Positions 34,919 through 43,326 of a stretch of DNA of 64,000 nucleotides are shown one piece after another. Under the pieces are notes generated by a model. The model did not search any database. It was not told the origin of the DNA and saw nothing but the letters and a program-made list of their open reading frames with translations. The stretch is taken from positions 186,001-250,000 of the forward strand of contig CAWACK010000008.1 in the NCBI GenBank assembly GCA_963780545.1, read 5' to 3'. How positions within the stretch are numbered: the first letter of the stretch is position 1; every line of letters begins with the position of its first letter. Both the position numbers and the translations under genes were made by a program. The stretch is from UBA8941 sp963780545 (GTDB lineage Archaea > Thermoproteota > Bathyarchaeia > TCS64).

Positions 34919-37042
34919 TTATTTTGACAAGGTTATCTTCACATCGAGGGCGTATCCACCCTCCCCAGCCTTATAGACGATTACCGGATTGATGTCCATC
35001 TCCACAATTTCTGGGAAGTCGCTGACCAGCTGGCTTACCCTAAGGATCATGTCCTTAAGTGCAGATATGTCGGAAGGATCCTCGCCCCTTATTCCCTTAA
35101 GTAAAGTGTAAGCCTTCGTATCTTCAATCATCTCATTAGCCTCATGCTCTGTAAGTGGCGCTAGGCGGAATGAGACATCTTTCAGGAAATTAACGTATAT
35201 TCCTCCAAGACCAAACATGAGTAAGGGGCCGAATTGTACGTCCTGGCTCATGCCTATGATCATTTCACGGCCCCTCGGGATCATGTGATAGACCATTGCG
35301 CCGTAGATTCTCGCGCGCGGCATGAATTTATTGACGCTGGTCATCATTTGATCGAATGCTGTTCTCACGTCGGTGGGCGAGTTAAGGTTCAATGCTACAC
35401 CACCGACATCTGTTTTATGTAGAATATCGGGGGAGACGACCCTGAGGACAACTGGGTAACCTAGCTTCTCCGCGTATTCAACTGCCTCGTCTGGATTTGT
35501 AGCTAGTTTATTCTGAGGAACTGGGATGCCATATGCTTCCACGACGTCGGCAGCTTCAGTCGAGAGGAGCACAACTCTGTTATCCATTCGAGCGGTCTTA
35601 ATCACCTTATTCACTATAGTCTGGTCGACGTCATCGAACCTCTGCAAAGTATAGACGGGAAGCTTCAAAAAGCGTGCATATCTATACATGGCCGATATCG
35701 TTTGAATAGCTTTCTCGGGAAAATCGAAGCAGGGAACCCCGTTATTCATTAAGTAGCGAGTAGCTTCCTCAACCGCCTTACCTCCCATGAAGACGGTTAG
35801 GATAGGTTTCTGGTTTGTTGATTGCTTAATCTTCACAATGTTTTTTGCGGTCTCCAAGCTCTCCGTCATGGCCTGAGGTGTGAGAAGTATGATAACGGCA
35901 TTAATGCTATCGTCTTTTATGACCTCGTCTAGGGCGAGTGCATATCGGTCCGCCTTCGCGTCGCCAAGGACGTCTATTGGATTACCCGTCGCTGATGCTG
36001 GTGGAAGGCTCTTACGGAGTCTACCTTGAACCTCGCTAGAGATAGAGGAGATCTTGACGCCAAGTTTCTCACTGAGATCAGTTGCGAGAATACCGGGTCC
36101 TCCAGCGTTTGTGATTATAGCTATCCCCTCGTCTTTTGGCAAGGGTTGCTCCGTGAAGGCTAACCCGTAGTCGAAGAGTTCCTCGATGCTATTTGCTAGA
36201 ATAACGCCAGCTTTGTTGAACGCAGTTTGATATGAGAGGAAGCTTCCGACGAGTGCACCCGTGTGACTCCCGGCTGCTCTGGCGCCGGCTGAGGATGTTC
36301 CACCTTTAAGGACAACTACGGGTTTCTTCTTAACAGCTCGTATGGAGGCTTCGAGGAACTTTCTACCTTCCTCAATCGACTCGAGATAGAGTAAGATGAC
36401 TGAGACTTCGTCATCTTCACTCATTGCTTCCAGAAAGTCGATCTCGTTGAGGTCAGCCTTATTCCCTAGGCTTATGAAGCTATGGAAGCCCATATTCTCC
36501 TTTATGACCCAGTCAAGTACGGCTGTCCCGAGTGCTCCGCTCTGGGAGATGAACCCTATCTTTCCTCGTCTCGGCATATCTGCTGCAAAACTTAGGTTCA
36601 TCGGTGTCGTTGTGCTTATTAAACCGAGGCAGTTGGGTCCTTGGATCCGCATTCCATATCGTTTACCTATCTCAACGAGTTGTTGCTCTAGTAGTGCGCC
36701 TTCATGTCCGGTCTCCTTGAAGCCAGCGGATATAATAACTAGAGCCTTGACGCCCTTCTTTCCGCATTCTTCAGCCACCTGCAGGACTGATGCTGAGGGG
36801 ATGGTGATCACCGATAGATCTACATCATTTGGAACATCGAGTATAGATGGGTAGCACTTTAATCCGAGGATCTCGTCTATTCCCGGATTCACCGGGTAGA
36901 TTTTTCCTTTGAACCCAGAGTTGGTTATATTCTCGGTTAATATGTAACCAACTTTACCAGGTGTCCTTGAGGCACCTATTATGGCGATTGATCTTGGATG
37001 GAATATTGCATCAAGGTTAATTCTTGTAGTTATTTGAGACAT
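34919..37042 (-). CDS. acdA: Acetate-CoA ligase (ADP-forming), fused alpha-beta
   Basis: 707 residues, a single-chain form. The alpha part has a CoA-binding Rossmann domain (IFHPRSIAIIGASRTPGKVG), succinyl-CoA ligase-like domains (FISQSGALGTAVLDW) and the catalytic His in GSHTGALVGS. The C-terminal beta part is ATP-grasp (YPVVLRVVSPDILHKTDVGG and MIPRGREMIIGMSQD). It makes acetate and ATP from acetyl-CoA, ADP and phosphate, the energy-saving last step of archaeal acetogenesis. Related acyl-CoA substrates are possible. Cotranscribed with the DRTGG protein. Confidence 0.92.
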   Translation of the reverse strand: MSQITTRINLDAIFHPRSIAIIGASRTPGKVGYILTENITNSGFKGKIYPVNPGIDEILGLKCYPSILDVPNDVDLSVITIPSASVLQVAEECGKKGVKALVIISAGFKETGHEGALLEQQLVEIGKRYGMRIQGPNCLGLISTTTPMNLSFAADMPRRGKIGFISQSGALGTAVLDWVIKENMGFHSFISLGNKADLNEIDFLEAMSEDDEVSVILLYLESIEEGRKFLEASIRAVKKKPVVVLKGGTSSAGARAAGSHTGALVGSFLSYQTAFNKAGVILANSIEELFDYGLAFTEQPLPKDEGIAIITNAGGPGILATDLSEKLGVKISSISSEVQGRLRKSLPPASATGNPIDVLGDAKADRYALALDEVIKDDSINAVIILLTPQAMTESLETAKNIVKIKQSTNQKPILTVFMGGKAVEEATRYLMNNGVPCFDFPEKAIQTISAMYRYARFLKLPVYTLQRFDDVDQTIVNKVIKTARMDNRVVLLSTEAADVVEAYGIPVPQNKLATNPDEAVEYAEKLGYPVVLRVVSPDILHKTDVGGVALNLNSPTDVRTAFDQMMTSVNKFMPRARIYGAMVYHMIPRGREMIIGMSQDVQFGPLLMFGLGGIYVNFLKDVSFRLAPLTEHEANEMIEDTKAYTLLKGIRGEDPSDISALKDMILRVSQLVSDFPEIVEMDINPVIVYKAGEGGYALDVKITLSK

Positions 37043-37159
37043 CTGGGTTCACCTTAGTAGAAATCATCAAAAATAAAAAGGTTCATGAAATCTGCTTGGG
37101 TATTGATTACGGAGCTGTTACTAGCATTTTTGTTTTGTTTGGAAAAAGAGAAAAAATCG

Positions 37160-37996
37160 TCATTTTTGTTTCTCTGGTTTTTCTATTAATCTCTTCTTTA
37201 TGAGACTTGACCCGTCATCGTAGTGTGGTTTGCGTGTTACATTGTCTCCGTACTTCTCTATTTCCCTAGCCTCATCTGCTACCGATGCGGCTGTTCTCAT
37301 TAGCTCATGAGCCGTTGCGCAGAGAGCCGTATAGACTGCCCATTCTTTCTCCTTAAAGCAAGCCTCGTTGGTGAGGGTTGAAACACGTTTCGCCATCTCA
37401 TAAGACGCACCTGCTTTTGCCAACGAGTACGGATTCGATAGGCCTGAGACCTTGAGAGCTTTTTCTCGGGTGATGTTCATCAAAGGCAGTTCGAGCTTCT
37501 CACCCGACTTCAATTTCTCGATCAATGCGTCTATCGTCTGGTAAATTAGGCTGTAGACCCCTGTCACTGAGAGTACCTTGATCGTGTCTGAGTTGAAGAT
37601 GGCCATCTCGGTTGGGTCAAGGAACTCTCTGCGAGCCCCGATCATCGAGTCGGCTTCAATTATCATACAGCCCATTCCCTTGCCCTGAAGTTCCTCAATC
37701 AGGCCTCTTGGACCGTCGGAAACGACTACCACAGGAATACCGGAGGCGGATATCAGCTCCCTTGCTTTTGTGGGCCCTTTTGTGCTGGCATTAGGGCTCG
37801 TAACAAACACTAGATTCGGTTTAAGACCAACCATGATCTTTGCAACCTCCTCCGATTGTCTAACACCCATGTTAGCCCCTGAGGAGACTACTCTGACCTC
37901 CATATCCTCTCTTTCAGCTCTCTCGTCGAGAAGAAGCTCAATCATTGGTGCGGTCGCTATGTTGCCTACCTTAAGGAAACCGATTAAAACCATCAT
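37160..37996 (-). CDS. mtd: F420-dependent methylene-tetrahydromethanopterin dehydrogenase
   Basis: 278 residues, family length. The start VLIGFLKVGNIATAP, the SGANMGVRQSE segment, SPNASTKGPTKARE and GIPVVVVSDGPRG are diagnostic of Mtd. It reduces methenyl- to methylene-tetrahydromethanopterin with F420H2. ATG at 37996 or the next codon is the start. The plus-strand FrhB-like protein at 38509 could supply F420H2. Confidence 0.95.
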   Translation of the reverse strand: MMVLIGFLKVGNIATAPMIELLLDERAEREDMEVRVVSSGANMGVRQSEEVAKIMVGLKPNLVFVTSPNASTKGPTKARELISASGIPVVVVSDGPRGLIEELQGKGMGCMIIEADSMIGARREFLDPTEMAIFNSDTIKVLSVTGVYSLIYQTIDALIEKLKSGEKLELPLMNITREKALKVSGLSNPYSLAKAGASYEMAKRVSTLTNEACFKEKEWAVYTALCATAHELMRTAASVADEAREIEKYGDNVTRKPHYDDGSSLIKKRLIEKPEKQK

Positions 37997-38097
37997 CTAC
38001 CACGTGAAAATAATAATCGGTAACCTGAATAATACTTTACCCCTCGAATCAGAGATAACTCAAATTCGTGATACATGAATGGCGAAGTTCTGCAAAT

Positions 38098-38352
38098 TTA
38101 CTTAGTTGTATGCGCCTTAATGATCTCTCTGCATTTATCAGCATAATCACAGTATTCCAAGCAGGATGCGTTGCTGTCTGGTCTCGGCCATATTTTTCCG
38201 CATTTCAAACATACACCAGTATCCTCATCGCTCCAGATCTCAACGTCACCACCACAAGATCCGCATTTTGTGTAGGAAAGTGTCGGACGAATGAGGCTCT
38301 TTATCCCGGGGCATGTCTCCGGACTTGTAGGTTTAGATCTTCTGAAACTCAT
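38098..38352 (-). CDS. Small zinc-ribbon protein often found beside C1-pathway genes
   Basis: 84 residues with two CxxC pairs, YTKCGSCGGDVEIWSD and GVCLKCGKIWPR, and a Cys-rich end (SCLEYCDYADKC). The N-terminal CPGIKSLIRP is a shared family start. Similar small proteins occur in anaerobic archaea and acetogens and are often labelled phosphohydrolase without support. The function is unknown. It lies between mtd and the FrhB-like gene. Confidence 0.7.
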   Translation of the reverse strand: MSFRRSKPTSPETCPGIKSLIRPTLSYTKCGSCGGDVEIWSDEDTGVCLKCGKIWPRPDSNASCLEYCDYADKCREIIKAHTTK

Positions 38353-38508
38353 TTCTTTAGTCCTCCGGTCATACTAATTAGCAGCTGGTTTCAGCCAACA
38401 TCTTCGTTAAATAAATACATTGACAATAGTAGCCATTCTTGAATGCTTCCTTTCAATATTTTTTTTCTGAAGAAATAGTTAAACGGATTCAGCTATATTT
38501 CTAATAGC

Positions 38509-39549
38509 ATGGCTAATCGACCTAAAGTTTTTGGGCATCTAATTGGGGAAGTGATAAAGCCTGAAAGATGCTGTGCCTGTGGCTCTTGTGTTTCAGTTTG
38601 CCCTGTTGATGCAATAAGCTTCGTTGATGGGGCACCCAAACTTACGGGGAAATGTACAGCATGTGGAGATTGCTATGTGGCATGTCCCCGGGTTGAACAT
38701 AATTATAGCGAATATGAGGCAGGTGTCCTTGGGAGGAATAGATCCTCCGATGAGGCAAGTCATGGCGTTCTTATAGGAGAATACGCCGTGAGGACGCTGC
38801 GACCTGATGTTAGGGAATACGCGCAGGACGGCGGGGCGGCAACATCGATTATTCTTAGCTGCCTTGATGATGGTTTTAGCGCAGTAGTCGCAGGACTCGA
38901 TAAGGAGAAGGTTTGGTCACCGGTTCCAGTTCTTACAAGAGATAATCGCACGGTGATTGAATGTGCCGGGACAAAGTACACCTCTGCACCTATGCTCCTT
39001 GCCGTGAAACAGGCTGAAAAAGAGGGTCTTCAGAAGCTGGCTTTCATCGGCACCCCCTGTCAGATACACGCCCTCAGGAGGCGCCAAAAGAATGCATCAA
39101 AAGCCGACACTCTTGCACTTGGGTTATTCTGTATGGAGATATTCAATTACGACAAGCTGATGTCATATCTAAAGGATCAAGGTGTTGACCCTGGGAAGGT
39201 AAATAAATTCGAGATCAAGAGTGGCAAGTTTATCGCCCATAGAGAAGGGGAGCCACCCTTTGAGGCTAAGATAAGAAAGTTAAAGGAATTTTCACAGCCT
39301 GGTTGCAGGGTATGCGTTGACTACACATCGGAACTCGCTGATTTATCGATAGGTAACGTAGGTTCACCAGATGGTTATTCTACTGTCTTAGCCAGATCGA
39401 AGAAGGGGGAGGATGTCCTGAGGGCGGCGGAGAAAAAGGGCCTTATTGAGGTGAAATCCCTCAAGGATTACCAACCAGGGATGAGCCTTGTTGACCGGCT
39501 CAGCGAAAATAAGAAGAAAGAAAACAGTGGTAAACCTTTAGATCAATAG
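38509..39549 (+). CDS. frhB: F420-dependent FrhB/FpoF-type Fe-S flavoprotein
   Basis: 346 residues. Two ferredoxin motifs open the protein, CCACGSCVSVCP (about 21-32) and CTACGDCYVACP. The FrhB N and C domains follow with AQDGGAATSIILSCL, FIGTPCQIHALRR and LADLSIGNVGSPDG. Members bind FAD and transfer hydride to or from F420. As a free-standing protein it may reduce F420 with ferredoxin for Mtd; the true partner is not shown. Its end overlaps the convergent aldolase gene by 12 bases. Confidence 0.85.
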   Translation: MANRPKVFGHLIGEVIKPERCCACGSCVSVCPVDAISFVDGAPKLTGKCTACGDCYVACPRVEHNYSEYEAGVLGRNRSSDEASHGVLIGEYAVRTLRPDVREYAQDGGAATSIILSCLDDGFSAVVAGLDKEKVWSPVPVLTRDNRTVIECAGTKYTSAPMLLAVKQAEKEGLQKLAFIGTPCQIHALRRRQKNASKADTLALGLFCMEIFNYDKLMSYLKDQGVDPGKVNKFEIKSGKFIAHREGEPPFEAKIRKLKEFSQPGCRVCVDYTSELADLSIGNVGSPDGYSTVLARSKKGEDVLRAAEKKGLIEVKSLKDYQPGMSLVDRLSENKKKENSGKPLDQ

Positions 39550-40200
39550 CCCTTTCGACTTTGCCCTCTCAACGAGGCTTTTCAGAACATCTTCTCTTAA
39601 TGCATGTGGCTCTCCAACAAGCATGACTTCGTAGTGGAGTTTGGCGAGGAACTCGACCATCTGAGCGTTCTTTGCGGCCTCTTCGATGGTCTTCCCTATA
39701 GTTGTTATGCCGTGATGGGGCATTAGGGCAGCAACGTGGTCCTTCATCGCCTCGACGAGGTTGTCAGCCAACTCATCGGTGCCTGGTGGAGCGAATTTAG
39801 CGATGGTGATGCCCTTCGCGAGGGCGGGCGCCTCAGTGATCTCGATCCCCATTGGTATGATCTCCTCACCTATTATGGAGAGAATTGTTGAGTAGTGTGG
39901 GTGGACGTGAACTACGCCACCCGCCTCAGGCCATTGCTTGTATAGTTTAGTGTGAAACGGGGTCTCTATGCTCGGCTTCTCAGTTCCCTCGAGGACTTTT
40001 CGGGTGTCAATGTCGACAACTATAAAGTGGTGGGGCTCGAGGTCTCTGAAACTATATCCAGTGGGTTTAATGATGCACTTGTTGGTGCCTGGTATCCGGG
40101 CACTGATGTTTCCCGATGCGCCGTGGGTAAGTCCCTCAGCAAATATTTGTCTACCCACCTTGGCGAGGCGTTCCCTGAGATCCTTCTCTACGTTATCCAT
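39538..40200 (-). CDS. fucA: Class II aldolase (fuculose-phosphate aldolase family)
   Basis: 220 residues, the usual FucA size. GLTHGASGNISAR near residue 25-37, the zinc ligands HVHPHYST (about 97-104) and the later MPHHGITTIG are present, and the acid Glu lies in KPSIETPFH. It cleaves a 1-phosphoketose to dihydroxyacetone phosphate and an aldehyde. Next to an FGGY kinase and a hydroxyacid dehydrogenase it suggests a small sugar or sugar-acid route. The substrate is unknown. Confidence 0.85.
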   Translation of the reverse strand: MDNVEKDLRERLAKVGRQIFAEGLTHGASGNISARIPGTNKCIIKPTGYSFRDLEPHHFIVVDIDTRKVLEGTEKPSIETPFHTKLYKQWPEAGGVVHVHPHYSTILSIIGEEIIPMGIEITEAPALAKGITIAKFAPPGTDELADNLVEAMKDHVAALMPHHGITTIGKTIEEAAKNAQMVEFLAKLHYEVMLVGEPHALREDVLKSLVERAKSKGLLI

Positions 40201-40231
40201 CAGTTATCAATACGTCTCGACGGCTCCGCTC

Positions 40232-41719
40232 TTATAAGACCCCCGAAAGGCGGCGGCGAGTCTCCATCCAAACTTTGTAGAGTTGATCATAGTTCTTGGT
40301 TAACTCTGGGTTCGGTATTATGGGTTCTTCCATATGGACCATGTACTTCATTGCCTCTGGTATACTCTCATATATTTCCGCTCCGACTGAGGCACAAATG
40401 GCTGCACCGACCGCTGTTGCATCTCTCTCCCTTGGGATGACCACGGGTTTTCCGAGTATGTTTGCCTGTATATTCATCCATAGAGGAGACTTCGAGTTGC
40501 CGCCGCAGAATTCCATCTTTTTCACGTTCAGCCCGGTTACCTCTGTGAGTCGCTCAGCGTTAGCTCTTACTGCGTAGCAGTTCGCTTCGATTATGGCCCT
40601 AGCGAGGTCGCCTAGGGTGAACTTCGCAGAGCCGATCAGGGTTGGTGGGACAGAGAGATCTCCGAGCCTATCGCCCTCCCAGTAGGGTGGTCCCGATTTG
40701 AAGATGTGTGGTCCGAGGTAGGCAAGTAGACCATTTGAACCCGGAGGGGACGCCTCAGCAATCTTGTTCATGGCTTCGTATTCTTTCCCTGATGGTTTCT
40801 CGTAGATGATGTTGTCCCTGAACCATCTGTAGACCCAACCCGTGCGACCAGCGTTACTCTCGATTATCCACCGTCCCTTCGTTAAGTGCATGTTTGTCCA
40901 AGTGCGACGTTTGACGTCGAACATTGTTTTATTTATTACTAGTTGGATTGGGGTGGTTGTCCCGCCCACGGCTACGATGTCCCCTTCATTTATTGCGCCG
41001 CAGCCCAGTAGGCCACATTGAGTATCGGCGCCTCCGATCACAACCGGCGTTCCCTCAACTAGGCCGGTGTCTTTTGAGGCGTGACTTGTCACGGTTGCTA
41101 TCTTACTTCCGTTTGGTTTGACCTCTGGGAAGATGGCCTTGGGGAGTCCAAGCTCATCCAGCAGTTTCCATGACCAGTCCCCCTTCTCTACATCGAAGAG
41201 GCTGGTTTCGCAGGCGCTGGATCCCTCAGTGTAGGGGGTGTCGCCAAGACGATAGCCCGCCCAGTCGCTGATCATTAGGAACAATTTGGCTCGCTTCAAC
41301 ACCTGTGGTTTGGTGTCATTGAGCCAGGTCATCTTCGCCGCTGCTATCCATCCGGGAACCGGCCAGTGGCCGGAGAGACGGTACATCTCTTCCCCGTACC
41401 TTTCGTTGAGCCTATCCCCGTGGGGGTAGATATCTGGAGTTATCTTGTATTGTATCTCGTGGCCAGAGTCATCAAGTAAAATGAATTCCTCGCGCATACT
41501 AGTGGTGCTGACTCCAGCTATCTGATCGGCATCAATTCTGGCTGTTGAGATCACAGTCTTTATGGCTTCGCTTATGGACTTCCAGCCGATTTCTGTGTTC
41601 CAGTCGTCTCTCAACCACTCTACGCTGGATTGGGAAACGATCTTCCCATTGAGGTCAACGAGGAAGCATTTGACGCCGCCCGAGCCGCAGTCCAGAGCCA
41701 TGAGGTAGCTGGGCGACAA
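40232..41719 (-). CDS. FGGY-family carbohydrate kinase, LsrK/xylulokinase-like
   Basis: 495 residues. The ATPase core motifs are LDCGSGGVKCFLVD at the N-terminus, GGADTQCGLLGCGAI, VGGTTTPIQL and EFCGGNSKSPLWMNIQAN with DATAVGAAICA at the end. The SMREEFILLDD region resembles autoinducer-2 kinase LsrK, while the general layout also fits xylulokinase. Its place between FucA and a 2-hydroxyacid dehydrogenase (6-base gap) suggests a ketose kinase feeding the aldolase. Confidence 0.85.
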   Translation of the reverse strand: MSPSYLMALDCGSGGVKCFLVDLNGKIVSQSSVEWLRDDWNTEIGWKSISEAIKTVISTARIDADQIAGVSTTSMREEFILLDDSGHEIQYKITPDIYPHGDRLNERYGEEMYRLSGHWPVPGWIAAAKMTWLNDTKPQVLKRAKLFLMISDWAGYRLGDTPYTEGSSACETSLFDVEKGDWSWKLLDELGLPKAIFPEVKPNGSKIATVTSHASKDTGLVEGTPVVIGGADTQCGLLGCGAINEGDIVAVGGTTTPIQLVINKTMFDVKRRTWTNMHLTKGRWIIESNAGRTGWVYRWFRDNIIYEKPSGKEYEAMNKIAEASPPGSNGLLAYLGPHIFKSGPPYWEGDRLGDLSVPPTLIGSAKFTLGDLARAIIEANCYAVRANAERLTEVTGLNVKKMEFCGGNSKSPLWMNIQANILGKPVVIPRERDATAVGAAICASVGAEIYESIPEAMKYMVHMEEPIIPNPELTKNYDQLYKVWMETRRRLSGVL

Positions 41720-41725
41720 GCTGTC

Positions 41726-42814
41726 TCAGCGCTCCAGCACCTTTGGGTTAGCTAGCTGTCCTCGCCTGATTTCCTCGCCTCTGAGGTATTTAGCGGTGGC
41801 TTCAGCAACTTGCTGGTAGCCACGCTTCTCCACCTCGGGCGAACGACCAGCCGTGTGCGGCGTCACTGTGATGTTCTCTAGTTTAAGAAGTGGGTTGCTC
41901 TGCTGGACGGGATCCTCCTCGAAGACATCGAGTGCTGCGCCAGCGATTTTCTTCGCCTTCAGCGCCATATAGAGGGCTTTCTCGTCGATGATTTCTCCTC
42001 TAGCGGTATTTACGATGACAGCCGAGGGTTTCATGAGGGATAGGCGTTCTGCATTAATCAGATGAGTGGTCTCGGGTGTCAGTTTGGCGTGTATAGAGAT
42101 GAAGTCTGAAGTCTTTAAGAGGGGTTCCAACTCGGTTTTTTGGCAATCGTCCCCTGCGAGTATCTCAGCTTTGATGTAGGGATCGAAGACTTGTACCTTC
42201 ATGCCAAATGCGTGGGCGCGCTTTGCGACTCTTTTTCCCACTTCGCCAAAGCCTATGAGGCCAAGGATTTTTTCGCCGAGTTCTTGGAATTCGTAGCGGT
42301 CTAGGTAGTTGCCCCTTCCAAGTCTCTCCGACTCGTCGAAGTATGTTCCTGTCTTCAGCGCTAGGTTGTGTTCTGCTATGTGTCGCGACTCGGATAAGAT
42401 GAAGCCGAGTGTTTGATCCGCTACCGACTCAGCGTTTCTCCCGACCGTGCCTACTACGAGGATCTTCCTATTCGTCGCTGATTTGACATCAACATTGACA
42501 GGGCCACCACGGGCGATGCCGATCATCTTCAGCGTAGGATCTGCGTCCATCACCGAGGCGGTCATTGGTGCGAACCCGCTGAGGACCACCTCTGCTCCCT
42601 TCAGGTTTTCGATGATGAAGGCGGGATCGCCGAAGGCCTCCTTGACATTCTCCTTTACCTCGGTTGACCACTCGAAGGCCCCTGCACGGTTCTCCAGATA
42701 GACGATCTCATGTTTAGGGTAATCTGGACCTAGGCTCCTGTGAAGCATCTCACTCCATATGTCCTTCGCGTCGGTTTTAGACCATGAATCATAGAGCACA
42801 ACTATACGCGCCAT
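41726..42814 (-). CDS. D-isomer-specific 2-hydroxyacid dehydrogenase
   Basis: About 362 residues from ATG at 42814 (MARIVVLYDSWS); an ATG three codons earlier is possible. The NAD-binding motif GLIGFGEVGKRVAKRA lies near the middle, followed by IVNTARGEIIDEKAL with the catalytic Arg, the Glu of ALDVFEEDP and the His of TPHTAG. It likely converts hydroxypyruvate, glyoxylate or a related oxo acid to the D-hydroxy acid. Hydroxypyruvate would link to the glycerate kinase at 43323. Confidence 0.85.
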   Translation of the reverse strand: MARIVVLYDSWSKTDAKDIWSEMLHRSLGPDYPKHEIVYLENRAGAFEWSTEVKENVKEAFGDPAFIIENLKGAEVVLSGFAPMTASVMDADPTLKMIGIARGGPVNVDVKSATNRKILVVGTVGRNAESVADQTLGFILSESRHIAEHNLALKTGTYFDESERLGRGNYLDRYEFQELGEKILGLIGFGEVGKRVAKRAHAFGMKVQVFDPYIKAEILAGDDCQKTELEPLLKTSDFISIHAKLTPETTHLINAERLSLMKPSAVIVNTARGEIIDEKALYMALKAKKIAGAALDVFEEDPVQQSNPLLKLENITVTPHTAGRSPEVEKRGYQQVAEATAKYLRGEEIRRGQLANPKVLER

Positions 42815-42921
42815 GCCAACCACACCCCTGAGAGGTTAGGAACTCAATAATAATCTTAGGGAGCTAAAAGGCGCAGGCGATACCCTCGCACAGCACCATA
42901 TAGTCTACGCATTGATTGTTC

Positions 42922-43326
42922 TCATGAAAGGTCTTCGGCTATATTGTCAAAGGACTCAATGGTTCTTATCCCTAGAATTCTCATCAATTTACCGACCTTT
43001 CTTCTGCTATCTCTTAATACATGAACACCTTCTGCTTCGAGAAGATCCGATAACCTATTGGCTTTCATCTTTCCCTTCTCGTCGAAGTCTGTTAATATGA
43101 GTACTCTGGAAACACTCTCAGCCAGCTTAATGGCTATGTCCTGCTCGGTTTGGTCGATATGTGTGCATACATCTACTATCCCAGTGTAACCTAAGAAGCG
43201 GAGTGCGTCTTCGTCCCTTGATCCTTCAACGAGAATCAGTTCAATTTCATCATCCACGTCTTTAAGTAGAGTTTTCACCTCCTCGAGGGCTTCTAGCTGC
43301 CTCTGTTTCCGTTGCATCATTCTCAT
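42922..43326 (-). CDS. Small Toprim-domain protein (RNase M5/UPF0292-like)
   Basis: 134 residues. ELILVEGSRDEDALRFLG has the Toprim Glu and VLILTDFDEKGK has the DxD pair, the full Toprim active-site set. Archaeal members are related to 5S rRNA maturation nucleases or primases; function is not proven. It overlaps the glycerate kinase gene by 4 bases. Confidence 0.75.
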   Translation of the reverse strand: MRMMQRKQRQLEALEEVKTLLKDVDDEIELILVEGSRDEDALRFLGYTGIVDVCTHIDQTEQDIAIKLAESVSRVLILTDFDEKGKMKANRLSDLLEAEGVHVLRDSRRKVGKLMRILGIRTIESFDNIAEDLS

